A stretch of 64,000 bases of DNA from CAZKFN01 sp964552035 (GTDB taxonomy: Bacteria > Bacteroidota > Bacteroidia > Flavobacteriales_E > Vicingaceae). Below, piece after piece: positions 7,996 to 16,376 of this stretch (within the stretch, counting starts at the first letter, position 1; every line of letters starts with the position of its first letter). The DNA is taken from assembly GCA_964552035.1 (NCBI GenBank), contig CAZKFN010000002.1, positions 1 to 64,000 of the forward strand. Reading direction: 5' to 3'. The notes under the pieces were generated by a model. The model did no database searches and was not told the origin of the DNA. It saw only the letters and a list, made by a program, of their open reading frames with translations. Position numbers and translations under genes: made by a program.

Positions 7996-9540
7996 TCAAA
8001 AGGGAGCATCGTTGTCATCTGCAATGTCGTCCATTTTAGATTTTCTTGTGATGGTAGATCCAGTGTCAAATTCGTCGGATATAGGTAAATCTCCAAAATC
8101 TACATCGCTATTTCCAAAAAAGGAAGGTTCTAGATTTCCAAACTTAGCAAGCTCTTTCGTGAATTTCAGTTGTACATCACCTGTTGCGCCATTACGGTGT
8201 TTGGCAATAATAATGTTGGCTATTCCCAAAGTTGAATTTCCGTCTTCATCTTCTGTTAAACCGTAGTACTCTGGTCGGTTAATGAACATCACCATGTCTG
8301 CATCTTGCTCAATAGATCCCGATTCCCTTAAGTCTGAGAGCTGAGGTCTTCTATCACCTCCTCTGGTTTCTACAGCACGACTTAACTGGGAAAGTGCAAT
8401 TACAGGAATGTTTAATTCTTTAGCAATGCTTTTTAAAGAACGGGATATGGTTGAGATTTCTTGTTCTCTATTTCCCGAAGATTTTCCATCGCTACCAGCA
8501 GTCATTAATTGAAGGTAATCCACTACTAATAACTGTATGTCATGCTGAGATTTTAATCTTCTTGCTTTTGCACGTAATTCAAAAACTGAAATTCCAGGAG
8601 TGTCATCTATAAAGATTTGAGCTTCTGCTAAACCAGAAATTTTAGAATGAATTTGAGCCAATTCAAAGTCCTTTAAATTTCCACTTCTTAGCTTTTCTGA
8701 AGAAAGTTCTGATTCTGATGAAATTAAACGGGTAACTAATTGAAGAGAAGACATTTCTAAAGAGAATATAGCTACTGGCTTTTCAAAATCTATGGCAGCA
8801 TTTTTTGCTAAGGAAAGAGCAAAAGCGGTTTTACCCATAGCTGGCCTTGCTGCCAAAATAATTAAATCTGAAGGTTGCCATCCACTGGTTATTTTATCTA
8901 AGGCTTCAAAACCACTAGGAATACCAACAACATTTCCTTCTTGATTTTTTGCTTGTTCGATTTGTTTAATTGCCCCTCTAATCAAATCGGACATGGAGTC
9001 GTATTGTTTTCTGATGTTTCCTTCAGTTACTCCAAATAAGCCGGATTCTGCTCGGTCTAATAAGGTGAAAACATCTGTGGTATCATCATAAGCATCATTG
9101 ATAATCTCCGTAGAAATACGAATAAGTTCTCTTTGAATAAATTTTTGGGCAATAATTCTAGCGTGAAATTCAATGTTAGCAGCAGATGCAACTCTATTGG
9201 TTAATTGAGAAATGTAATAAGGGCCTCCAACTGCGTCTAAACTTCCATTTTCTTTTAATTTATCTGTAATTGTTAATATGTCTATGGGTTGAGAACTTTC
9301 AAACAATTGGTGAATGGCTTCAAAGATTTTTTGGTGACTTTCTTTATAAAAACTTTGAGGGCGAAGAATTTCAATTGCCGTATTGACGGCTTCCTTCTCC
9401 AACATCATGGCACCTAAAACTGCCTCTTCTAAATCTAAGGCCTGGGGTTGTAGCTTACCATGCTCTAATCCAAGGGTTTGCCATTTAGAAGCATTGCTTC
9501 TTTTCCTTCTTATTTCTACTTGTTCATTTAGATCACTCAT
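7996..9540 (-). CDS. dnaB: Replicative DNA helicase DnaB
   Basis: 514 residues. The N-terminal helical domain (about 30-135, starting QALDLEEAVLGAMM) is followed by a linker and the RecA-like motor, with Walker A ARPAMGKT at 231-238, Walker B (LLVVDYLQLM) and the DnaB motifs SQLSRAVE and SDLRESGSIEQDAD. It is the hexameric 5'-3' helicase that drives the replication fork and binds primase. No intein is present. The acidic tail (DDIADDNDAPF) is typical for this phylum. A TACTTTTG -7 box lies five bases before the ATG, predicting an almost leaderless mRNA. Confidence 0.97.
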   Translation of the reverse strand: MSDLNEQVEIRRKRSNASKWQTLGLEHGKLQPQALDLEEAVLGAMMLEKEAVNTAIEILRPQSFYKESHQKIFEAIHQLFESSQPIDILTITDKLKENGSLDAVGGPYYISQLTNRVASAANIEFHARIIAQKFIQRELIRISTEIINDAYDDTTDVFTLLDRAESGLFGVTEGNIRKQYDSMSDLIRGAIKQIEQAKNQEGNVVGIPSGFEALDKITSGWQPSDLIILAARPAMGKTAFALSLAKNAAIDFEKPVAIFSLEMSSLQLVTRLISSESELSSEKLRSGNLKDFELAQIHSKISGLAEAQIFIDDTPGISVFELRAKARRLKSQHDIQLLVVDYLQLMTAGSDGKSSGNREQEISTISRSLKSIAKELNIPVIALSQLSRAVETRGGDRRPQLSDLRESGSIEQDADMVMFINRPEYYGLTEDEDGNSTLGIANIIIAKHRNGATGDVQLKFTKELAKFGNLEPSFFGNSDVDFGDLPISDEFDTGSTITRKSKMDDIADDNDAPF

Positions 9541-9545
9541 AGCAT

Positions 9546-9553
9546 CAAAAGTA
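9546..9553 (-). promoter_or_regulatory. -7 element five bases before the dnaB start codon
   Basis: Minus strand TACTTTTG followed by ATGCT and then the ATG of dnaB. The short ATG inside the spacer is out of frame with dnaB. Confidence 0.55.
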
Positions 9554-9648
9554 GCACTTTTACATTCTCATTCCTTGTGTAAAAGCTAAAATGATTTATT
9601 AAATTTTGTATTGCTTTATACTCAACAGATACCCATAAGATAATTAAA

Positions 9649-9711
9649 TTATCAACAAGAATTAACAAGTTATCCAATGGATATTAACAGCTTTTGAACG
9701 GTTTATTAACA
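9649..9711 (+). repeat. Phased ATTAACA repeats and DnaA-box-like sites upstream of dnaB
   Basis: ATTAACA occurs at 9661, 9683 and 9705, exactly 22 bp apart (two helical turns). In the same stretch are TTATCAACA at 9649 (8 of 9 with the DnaA box TTATCCACA) and TTATCCAAT at 9670 (7 of 9). The array lies 109-171 bp upstream of dnaB, between its promoter and that of the divergent lipoprotein gene. It may be a binding site for DnaA or another regulator. Confidence 0.4.
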
Positions 9712-9777
9712 ACCTTAAAAGTGACAAAAATCTTTTTATCTCAAATTTTCATGCAACACTTCAATTATGTATAACTT

Positions 9778-9785
9778 TAATTTTG
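9778..9785 (+). promoter_or_regulatory. -7 element for the lipoprotein gene at 9802
   Basis: TAATTTTG, exact TAnnTTTG match, 16 bases before the ATG. Confidence 0.45.
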
Positions 9786-9801
9786 AACTTTTCTTTTTAA
9801 T

Positions 9802-11079
9802 ATGAGGTTGCTTATTTCATTATTAATTTTATTGTTATTGTTTTCTTGCAAAAAGGGAGAAGAGTATGCATTAGCTGATATACAATTCTTGTCTCCAAGA
9901 AATGGGGAGAACTATACTGCCGGAGATACGGTATGGATTGAAGCACAAATAAAATCTGAGAGGGAAATTCAATCGATTAGACTTTCACTTATAGAAAAGA
10001 GCACAAAAAGAATTGCAGGAGATCTTAAGTATTTTCAAACTTCATCCACTTCCTATCATCTTCAACATTCCTATGTGTTAAAAGATAAAGATTGGGATAA
10101 AGAAGCTTATTATTTTGAGCTTTTGGTTAACAATGGAAAAGAAAGTGCAGCATTTACTAGTATTGTTATCAACTCGCAAAGAGTTCAACGAAGGGGATTC
10201 GTTTTTATAGTGTCTAATGCTTTAGAGTTAGAGTTTTATAAACAAATATTCCCAAATAGTTTTGAGAAGTTTTATACCACTACGGGTTCTTTTGGAGCAA
10301 GTGAAATTAATTCAATAGATCAACAACTGTGGTTTATCCCCAAACAAAAGACAAATGCAATCGTTTTTGATTTAAAAAACAACTTAGTGATTCAGCAACT
10401 ACCTGCTCCAACAACTCAGCAAACCGATGCTTTTTCTAATTTATATATGGACAATCGACAGGTTTTTATTGCTTTAACTAATGGGACTTTAGAGGGTTAT
10501 AATTATCAACTCATTAAAAATTTCATTTATACTTCTTCTGAAGGTTATCATCCTACACATCTTGATGTCTATGGGGAATATATTTTAGTCGTCGAAAAGC
10601 CAAAAGTTTTTGGGCAAAGTAAAATTAGTTTACTATATAGGATTAGTGGAGGGGTAGTTAGTCACAGTATACTTTCTAAAAATGTAGTTGGTTTGTGCAT
10701 GTATTCGGAGGATAAGGCTTTTTTAGCGGTTCAAAACCCTACAGGATTAGAATTGTTAAATTATGATATTCAAAGAGGAGCGGCAACTTCTTTGTTGCAT
10801 AGAAATTCACCCAATGAAAAATTACTTTTATTTAAAGAAATAAGCAAAGGGGAGTTTTTGTTGGTTAGCAATCAGTCTGTTGTTAATTACAAATTGCCTT
10901 ATGAAGTGGTTAAAACAATCCATCAAGTTCTTGATTTTGCTTATTATGATACCTTAGAAAACGAATTGTTATTGGTTAATGAGGATACCCTGTTTATTAG
11001 GGATGCTCAGACCTTATCTCTTAAAAGAAGTATTGTTTTACCATTTCAATTGGAAGCAGCTTTACCTTGGAACGAATAG
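9802..11079 (+). CDS. Lipoprotein with an Ig-like N-terminal domain and a probable beta-propeller, unknown function
   Basis: 425 residues. Lipoprotein signal with lipobox LLFSC (Cys16). Residues about 25-125 look like an Ig/fibronectin-type domain ('IQFLSPRNGENYTAGDTVWIEAQIKSE', then two YxL/YxF strand pairs). Residues about 130-425 repeat strand patterns of the type 'LWFIPKQKTNAIVFDLKNN', 'VFIALTNGTLEGYNY', 'YILVVEKPKV', 'LLLVNEDTLFIRDAQTL', consistent with a WD40-like propeller. I do not recognise a named family and see no catalytic motif. It is convergent with accA, with stops three bases apart, and is probably monocistronic. Likely location is the periplasmic face of the outer membrane or the cell surface. 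Confidence 0.65.
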   Translation: MRLLISLLILLLLFSCKKGEEYALADIQFLSPRNGENYTAGDTVWIEAQIKSEREIQSIRLSLIEKSTKRIAGDLKYFQTSSTSYHLQHSYVLKDKDWDKEAYYFELLVNNGKESAAFTSIVINSQRVQRRGFVFIVSNALELEFYKQIFPNSFEKFYTTTGSFGASEINSIDQQLWFIPKQKTNAIVFDLKNNLVIQQLPAPTTQQTDAFSNLYMDNRQVFIALTNGTLEGYNYQLIKNFIYTSSEGYHPTHLDVYGEYILVVEKPKVFGQSKISLLYRISGGVVSHSILSKNVVGLCMYSEDKAFLAVQNPTGLELLNYDIQRGAATSLLHRNSPNEKLLLFKEISKGEFLLVSNQSVVNYKLPYEVVKTIHQVLDFAYYDTLENELLLVNEDTLFIRDAQTLSLKRSIVLPFQLEAALPWNE

Positions 11080-11082
11080 TAC

Positions 11083-12051
11083 TTAGCGTTTTTTAGTTTC
11101 ATCAACTACGCCCATATTGGTGAATTTCCTAATTCTAGAAGCTGTTAATTTTTCAGGATCTTTTTGTAGTTGTCTTCCAATGTGTTTTTTAATTTCTCTT
11201 TTTACGATATCAAACATTTCCTCTGGATTGGAATGTGCCCCACCAAGAGGTTCTTTTATGATGCCATCAATAAGTTTATTTTCAAGCATATCTTCTGCTG
11301 TAAGCTTTAATGCTTCAGCTGCTCTTTCTTTAAAGTCCCAATTTCTCCATAAAATAGTAGAGCAATTTTCAGGAGAAATCACGGAATACCAAGAGTTTTC
11401 TAGCATAAGCACTTTGTCTCCTATGCCAATACCTAAAGCACCACCTGATGCACCTTCTCCAATAATAATACAAATGATAGGTACTTGAATGCTAAACATT
11501 TCCATAAGGTTTCTTGCAATGGCTTCTCCCTGACCTCTTTCCTCAGCTTCTAGACCAGGGAAAGCTCCTGGAGTGTCGATAAAAGTAACGATAGGGATGT
11601 TGAATTTTTCAGCTAGCCTCATCAACCTTAATGCTTTTCTATATCCTTCGGGATTGGCCATTCCAAAGTTTCTATATTGTCTCAATTTTGTATTTACCCC
11701 TTTTTGCTGCCCTATAAACATTATGGACTGTCCATCAATGGTTCCAATACCTCCAACCATGGCTTTATCATCCTTCACATTTCTATCGCCGTGAAGCTCA
11801 ATAAAATCTCCTTCGGTAATTGCTTTAATATAACTTAGTGTATAAGGTCTTTCAGGATGTCTACTAACTTGAACTTTTTGCCATGGAGTGAGTTTACTAT
11901 AAATTGATTTTTGAGTTTCCCTTAATTTCTTTTCAAGGGCTTTCGTTGTTTTGGAAACATCAACTTGGCTTTTTTCCTCTAACTCTTTTGCTTGTTCAAT
12001 TTGTTCTATAATCTCTTTTATGGGATTTTCAAAATCAAGATAGTGTCGCAT
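11083..12051 (-). CDS. accA: Acetyl-CoA carboxylase carboxyltransferase subunit alpha
   Basis: 322 residues, the usual length. It opens with the family's 'YLDFENPIKEIIEQIEQ' helix and carries 'LHGDRNVKDDKAMVGGIG' and the oxyanion-hole region 'IIGEGASGGALGIGIGDKVLMLENSWYSVISPE' (about 195-230). With AccD (not in the window) it transfers carboxyl from biotin to acetyl-CoA, giving malonyl-CoA for fatty acid synthesis. A TAATTTTG box lies 22 bases before the ATG; the divergent neighbour is ispE. Confidence 0.97.
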   Translation of the reverse strand: MRHYLDFENPIKEIIEQIEQAKELEEKSQVDVSKTTKALEKKLRETQKSIYSKLTPWQKVQVSRHPERPYTLSYIKAITEGDFIELHGDRNVKDDKAMVGGIGTIDGQSIMFIGQQKGVNTKLRQYRNFGMANPEGYRKALRLMRLAEKFNIPIVTFIDTPGAFPGLEAEERGQGEAIARNLMEMFSIQVPIICIIIGEGASGGALGIGIGDKVLMLENSWYSVISPENCSTILWRNWDFKERAAEALKLTAEDMLENKLIDGIIKEPLGGAHSNPEEMFDIVKREIKKHIGRQLQKDPEKLTASRIRKFTNMGVVDETKKR

Positions 12052-12073
12052 AAACTCATTTTTAACGTTAGGT

Positions 12074-12081
12074 CAAAATTA
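12074..12081 (-). promoter_or_regulatory. -7 element for accA
   Basis: Minus strand TAATTTTG, exact match, 22 bases before the accA ATG. Confidence 0.5.
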
Positions 12082-12132
12082 CAAAAATTGAACAAGAGCC
12101 GTAACATTATTTATTAGCTTAGATAATTGAAT

Positions 12133-12140
12133 TATATTTG
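12133..12140 (+). promoter_or_regulatory. -7 element four bases before the ispE start codon
   Basis: TATATTTG followed by TGTT and the ATG at 12145. The upstream in-frame TTG at 12127 would lie inside the promoter, which supports the ATG as the true start and a leaderless mRNA. Confidence 0.55.
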
Positions 12141-12144
12141 TGTT

Positions 12145-12957
12145 ATGCAAGTTTTCGCAAATGCTAAAATTAATCTGGGACTCAACGTTGTAGGGCGTAG
12201 AAATGATGGTTTTCATGAAATTGAAAGTATCTTTTTGCCCATTGATTTAGTTGATGAGATAATCATAAGTCCTTCAAAAAAGGACAGTTTTTACTCAAAT
12301 CACGCACATTTGCCTCTAGATGTTCATCAAAACTTATGTTTTAAGGCTTTGCAATTACTTAGAAAAGACTTTAATTTTCCAAACGTCCATTTAGAATTAA
12401 AAAAGAATATTCCTATTGGCGCAGGTTTAGGAGGAGGTTCAGCTGATGCTGCCTTTGTGTTAAAAGAAATTAATAGGCAGTTTAATTTAGAAATTACTCC
12501 ATTGCAATTAGAAAGTTATGCTGCTCAATTGGGAAGTGATTGTATCTTTTTTATTCAGAATAAGGCTGCTTTAATTGCTGGTAGGGGGGAAAAGGTAACA
12601 GTTGATCCCGCTTATAACGTATTAAAAGGCTATCATTTATTGCTGGTAAAACCGGATGTTTTTGTTAGCACTAGGAAAGCATATGCACAGCTAGTTCCTC
12701 AACCTCCTAAGCAAAGTATAGCAACCCTTATTCAACAACCTATAGATAGTTGGAAAAAGTATATTAAAAATGACTTTGAAGAAACCATTTTTAAAATCCA
12801 TCCCATTTTAGAGGAAGTCAAAAATCAACTTTATAGTCTTGGAGCTGTTTATTCCTCGATGAGTGGTAGTGGGTCTACTGTATATGGAGTTTTTGAAAGC
12901 AAAATTGACGTCTCAACTTTTAATACTTATTGGTGGAAGTGGGCAAAAACGCTATAG
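12145..12957 (+). CDS. ispE: 4-diphosphocytidyl-2-C-methyl-D-erythritol kinase
   Basis: 270 residues from the ATG at 12145; the frame stays open to a TTG at 12127, but the family begins with M-x-x-FANAKINLGL as here. The GHMP kinase ATP loop is 'PIGAGLGGGSADAAF' (about 92-106) and the C-terminal glycine motif is 'SSMSGSGSTVYGVF'. It phosphorylates CDP-methylerythritol in the MEP pathway of isoprenoid synthesis. It is convergent with the LptF/G-like permease gene, with only one base between the stops, and monocistronic by position. Confidence 0.95.
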   Translation: MQVFANAKINLGLNVVGRRNDGFHEIESIFLPIDLVDEIIISPSKKDSFYSNHAHLPLDVHQNLCFKALQLLRKDFNFPNVHLELKKNIPIGAGLGGGSADAAFVLKEINRQFNLEITPLQLESYAAQLGSDCIFFIQNKAALIAGRGEKVTVDPAYNVLKGYHLLLVKPDVFVSTRKAYAQLVPQPPKQSIATLIQQPIDSWKKYIKNDFEETIFKIHPILEEVKNQLYSLGAVYSSMSGSGSTVYGVFESKIDVSTFNTYWWKWAKTL

Positions 12958-12958
12958 A

Positions 12959-14038
12959 TTATTTTGGTGCTTTTTTGTATAGGTAAATAGAAATAATAGC
13001 AAATAACACATTGGGCAGCCACATTGCGATAGCGGGGTCTAAATTTCCATTGGTAGAAAAAGTTTGGGTAACTTTCATGAAAAGGATATAGGTAAAACTC
13101 AAGGTAAGTCCTACTCCCAAATGCAAACCAATTCCTCCTCTTACTTTTCTACTCGCAATAGAAACTCCTATAACAGTTAGTACAATACTTGCAAAAGGGA
13201 AGGCTTGTCTTTTATATTTCTCTACTTCATAGAAAACTACATTTTGAGTTCCTTTGAATTTTTCCTCGGCAATAGCAGCATTTAATTCGTCATAAGTGAG
13301 CATTTCTACATCGGTGTCTCTATGTCTAAAGTCATCGGGTGACATGTTTAGCACGGTATCTTTTTCTAAACCTTCAAAAATACTTTCATTTAATCCATCG
13401 ATTTTTCTTTCGTAATAATTTTGAATGGTCCATAATTGCTTGGTAGTATCCCAGCTGATATAGTCTGAAAATAGTTTATATCTTAGATTTCCATCGTCAT
13501 CAAATTGTTCCAAGGAGAATTGCACGCCAACATCAGTTTGCGCGGCATAGCTTTTAAGATAAACATAATTGTTATGGCTCAGTTGAAAATGTATGTTTCT
13601 GTCTTGATTTCTATAGGGATTTTTAATGTAGGTGTATTTAAAGTTGAGTCTCTTCTTGTTGCTATCAGGAATGAGGTAATTATTTAAATAATAGGATAAA
13701 CCTCCTAGGAATATTGCTACAATAATAAATGGGCGCATCATTCTCCTATAAGAAACTCCACTCGCTAGAATGGCTATTATTTCTGTATTAGAAGCCATTT
13801 TTGAGGTAAAGAAAATTACTGAAATAAAGATAAATAAGGGGCTAAATAGGTTAGCGAAATAAGGAATAAAATTGAGGTAATAATCAAATAAAATTGCTTT
13901 TAGGGGAGCATTTTTTTCAATAAAGTCATCTATATTTTCAGAAAAGTCAAAAACTATAGATATGGATATAATTAATGCAATGGAAAAAAAGAAGGTTCCC
14001 AAAAATTTTTTAATAATATAGAGATCAATTTTTTTCAT
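12959..14038 (-). CDS. LptF/LptG family (YjgP/YjgQ) lipopolysaccharide export permease
   Basis: 359 residues, typical length. The N-terminus 'KKIDLYIIKKFLGTFFFSIALIISI' is the standard start of this family. Three N-terminal membrane helices, a periplasmic beta domain (about 125-265) and three C-terminal helices are visible. Family members pair in the inner-membrane LptB2FG complex that extracts LPS for transport to the outer membrane. The start codon overlaps nothing but lies one base after the tgt stop, so it is translated from the tgt mRNA; the tgt-lptG-type pair is common in Bacteroidota. Whether it is the F or G paralogue cannot be decided here. Confidence 0.9.
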   Translation of the reverse strand: MKKIDLYIIKKFLGTFFFSIALIISISIVFDFSENIDDFIEKNAPLKAILFDYYLNFIPYFANLFSPLFIFISVIFFTSKMASNTEIIAILASGVSYRRMMRPFIIVAIFLGGLSYYLNNYLIPDSNKKRLNFKYTYIKNPYRNQDRNIHFQLSHNNYVYLKSYAAQTDVGVQFSLEQFDDDGNLRYKLFSDYISWDTTKQLWTIQNYYERKIDGLNESIFEGLEKDTVLNMSPDDFRHRDTDVEMLTYDELNAAIAEEKFKGTQNVVFYEVEKYKRQAFPFASIVLTVIGVSIASRKVRGGIGLHLGVGLTLSFTYILFMKVTQTFSTNGNLDPAIAMWLPNVLFAIISIYLYKKAPK

Positions 14039-14039
14039 A

Positions 14040-15170
14040 CTACAATCGCTGCTCCAATTTTTGTACTATATTGGTTTTCCAGGTTGAGAACGTGTTGTTT
14101 AAGATCTGCTGCCTCGCTTCTTTCATTAGCCAATTGTAGAATGCCAAGTTGTGAAGACTTGCAATTTGAGAACCTAAAAGTTCTTTAGAGACCATAAGAT
14201 GTCTTAAATAAGCTTTGCTATAAAAACTATCAACAAAGCTCGCACCATTTTCTTCAATGGGGCTAAAATCTTTTTTCCATTTTTCATTTCTAATGTTGAT
14301 GATTCCATTTTTTGTAAAGAGCATGCCATTTCTAGCATTTCTTGTGGGCATTACGCAATCAAACATATCAACTCCTAAAGCAATATTCTCTATAAGGTTT
14401 GCTGGGGTTCCAACACCCATTAAGTACCTGGGTTTGTCTTCTGGTAAAATGTCACAAACAATTTCACACATTTCATACATTACTTCTGTGGGTTCGCCAA
14501 CAGATAGACCTCCAATAGCATTTCCTTCTCTATTCATAGAGGCGATAAATTCTGCAGACTCCTTTCTCAATTCCTTATAGGTACTTCCTTGAACAATAGG
14601 AAAAAGTGTTTGGCGATAACCATAAATTGGATCTGTTTCATCAAAGCGATCGCAGCAGCGTTTTAACCATCTATGGGTTAAATGCATGGACCTTTTTGCA
14701 TAATTATAATCACAGGGATAAGAAACACATTCGTCAAATGCCATAATGATATCAGCACCAATAACCCTTTGCGTATCCATAACGTTTTCTGGAGTGAAAA
14801 AGTGCTTGGATCCATCAATATGAGAAGAGAATTTAACTCCTTCTTCGGTGATTTTTCTCCTATGAGCTAAAGAATAAACCTGAAATCCTCCACTGTCTGT
14901 TAAAAGTGGGCCATCCCAGCCGTTAAATTGGTGTAAGCCACCAGCAGCTTGAATGACTTCTAATCCAGGTCGTAAATACAAATGGTAAGTATTACCTAAT
15001 ATAATTTCGGCTTTAATGTCTTCTTTTAATTGTTGCTGATTAATAGCTTTTACAGAACCAACTGTACCAACAGGCATAAAGACGGGCGTTTGAATTTCTC
15101 CATGAGCTGTTGTGATTTTTCCTGCTCGGGCTTTACTTCCCTTATCTTTAGCTAATAGTTTAAACTGCAT
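14040..15170 (-). CDS. tgt: tRNA-guanine(34) transglycosylase, lacking the usual zinc-site cysteines
   Basis: 376 residues from the ATG at 15170; the open frame reaches a TTG at 15242 but the family starts 'MQFKLLAKDKGSKARAGKI'. It exchanges guanine at the wobble position of GUN-anticodon tRNAs for preQ1 in queuosine synthesis. TDSGGFQVYS (91-100, Asp92) and DMFDCVMPTRNARNG (268-282, nucleophile Asp271) are intact. In E. coli Tgt the C-x-C-x2-C zinc ligands precede 'YSRAYLHHL'; here the matching stretch 309-325 reads GASFVDSFYSKAYLRHL with no cysteine, although the fourth ligand, His340 in 'LHN', remains. The protein is otherwise normal, so the zinc site seems to be lost or replaced rather than the gene broken. 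It leads the operon with the Lpt permease. Confidence 0.95.
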   Translation of the reverse strand: MQFKLLAKDKGSKARAGKITTAHGEIQTPVFMPVGTVGSVKAINQQQLKEDIKAEIILGNTYHLYLRPGLEVIQAAGGLHQFNGWDGPLLTDSGGFQVYSLAHRRKITEEGVKFSSHIDGSKHFFTPENVMDTQRVIGADIIMAFDECVSYPCDYNYAKRSMHLTHRWLKRCCDRFDETDPIYGYRQTLFPIVQGSTYKELRKESAEFIASMNREGNAIGGLSVGEPTEVMYEMCEIVCDILPEDKPRYLMGVGTPANLIENIALGVDMFDCVMPTRNARNGMLFTKNGIINIRNEKWKKDFSPIEENGASFVDSFYSKAYLRHLMVSKELLGSQIASLHNLAFYNWLMKEARQQILNNTFSTWKTNIVQKLEQRL

Positions 15171-15194
15171 TGAATATATGTGTTGAAAGATTGC

Positions 15195-15202
15195 CAAAAT
15201 TA
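15195..15202 (-). promoter_or_regulatory. -7 element for the tgt operon
   Basis: Minus strand TAATTTTG, exact match, 24 bases before the tgt ATG. It faces away from the box for the glycosyltransferase 22 bases to the right. Confidence 0.5.
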
Positions 15203-15224
15203 CAGAAAGCCTAGTAAAGAGTTC

Positions 15225-15232
15225 TACCTTTG
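15225..15232 (+). promoter_or_regulatory. -7 element for the glycosyltransferase/rsmG operon
   Basis: TACCTTTG, exact match, 18 bases before the ATG at 15251. Confidence 0.5.
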
Positions 15233-15250
15233 TAGCTATCAAAATAAAAT

Positions 15251-16360
15251 ATGGATTTTACAGTGTTTTCGTTAGAAAATGTTTGGATTGCTTTGTTTCT
15301 TTTAGCTGTACTTGTTCAGCTGTATGTTTACCTTCGATATTTTCTTCCATTTTATTTGTATCAAGAAGTAGGGGTACTCAAGAAGAAGCAACCCAAAATG
15401 TCAATTATTATTGCCGTAAAAAATGAAGCTGAAAATTTAAAAAGATTGCTGCCTATTTTAATCTCTCAAGATTATCCAAATTATGAATTGGTGATTGTAG
15501 ATGATCATTCTACTGATGAAACTTCAGAAATATTGAAAAATATAAAATTCCCCAAAATCCAACTTCATCAAATGTATGAAAAAAGTGGTAAAAAGGCAGC
15601 AATACAAAAAGGGATTGAAAATGCTACAGGAGAACGCTTTTTATTTCTTGATGCAGATTGTCGACCAAGAACCACCTATTGGTTGAGGTTGATGAGTGAA
15701 AAGTTGGTGGATGTGAGAAGTATTGTATTGGGATACGCTCCTTATTACAAAGAAAAAACCTTCTTAAACAAGGTGATACGCTATGAAACTTTTGTAACTG
15801 GAATGCAATATTTATCGACTGCATTAATTGGTAAACCTTATATGGGAGTAGGTCGAAATTTAGCCTATACCCGTAAAGTGTATGAGGAAAGTACTGCTTT
15901 TGAAAATCATGCAGATGTTCTTTCAGGTGATGATGATTTAATTGTCAATGAAATGAGTGATAGAGCTATTGTAACTATTTGTACACAAATGGAGGCACAT
16001 AGTTTGTCTTTAGCAGTAGACAGTTGGGAAAAGTTATACCATCAAAAGAGAAGACATCTTCAAGCAGGGAAATATTATAAAAGAAAAGACCGTTGGAAAT
16101 TGGGGATTTTTGCTATGTCTCAACTTTTATTTTGGGTTTGTTTTATTAGTTTTCTAATCTCTAGCTCGTTAAGTCTAACTTTAATTTTAATTTTTAGTGG
16201 AAAGATTCTCTTACAGTTGTTTTTATACAATGGAATTATGCGAAAGTTGGATGAGCGAGATTTGTTGATGTATGCACCCTTATTGGAAATCGTATATTTG
16301 TTATTTATGGGATTTATTGGAGTTTCAACTAAGATTAAAAAAGTAGATCGTTGGAAATAA
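15251..16360 (+). CDS. Membrane-bound family 2 glycosyltransferase
   Basis: 369 residues. An N-terminal membrane helix (about 10-32) precedes a GT-A domain with 'SIIIAVKNEAENL', the nucleotide-binding 'VIVDDHSTDET', the metal-binding 'FLDADCRP', the acidic 'LSGDDDLIVNE' and a QxxRR-type element 'HQKRRHLQAGK'. Two further helices lie at the C-terminus. The enzyme would add a sugar to a lipid or polysaccharide acceptor at the inner membrane; the substrate cannot be told. rsmG follows after 16 bases and is probably co-transcribed. Confidence 0.85.
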   Translation: MDFTVFSLENVWIALFLLAVLVQLYVYLRYFLPFYLYQEVGVLKKKQPKMSIIIAVKNEAENLKRLLPILISQDYPNYELVIVDDHSTDETSEILKNIKFPKIQLHQMYEKSGKKAAIQKGIENATGERFLFLDADCRPRTTYWLRLMSEKLVDVRSIVLGYAPYYKEKTFLNKVIRYETFVTGMQYLSTALIGKPYMGVGRNLAYTRKVYEESTAFENHADVLSGDDDLIVNEMSDRAIVTICTQMEAHSLSLAVDSWEKLYHQKRRHLQAGKYYKRKDRWKLGIFAMSQLLFWVCFISFLISSSLSLTLILIFSGKILLQLFLYNGIMRKLDERDLLMYAPLLEIVYLLFMGFIGVSTKIKKVDRWK

Positions 16361-16376
16361 AATGTAGTGTGGTTTA

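Noticed and set aside
9649..9711. Calling this region oriC outright
   Set aside because: DnaA-box matches are imperfect, TTATCAACA also occurs by itself at 1235-1243, and no GC-skew evidence is available from one window.
12127..12144. TTG extension of ispE
   Set aside because: Would place the start inside the TATATTTG promoter element; the ATG at 12145 gives the family's normal N-terminus.
15171..15242. TTG extension of tgt by 24 residues
   Set aside because: Overlaps the promoter box and has no similarity to Tgt N-termini; ATG 15170 is standard.
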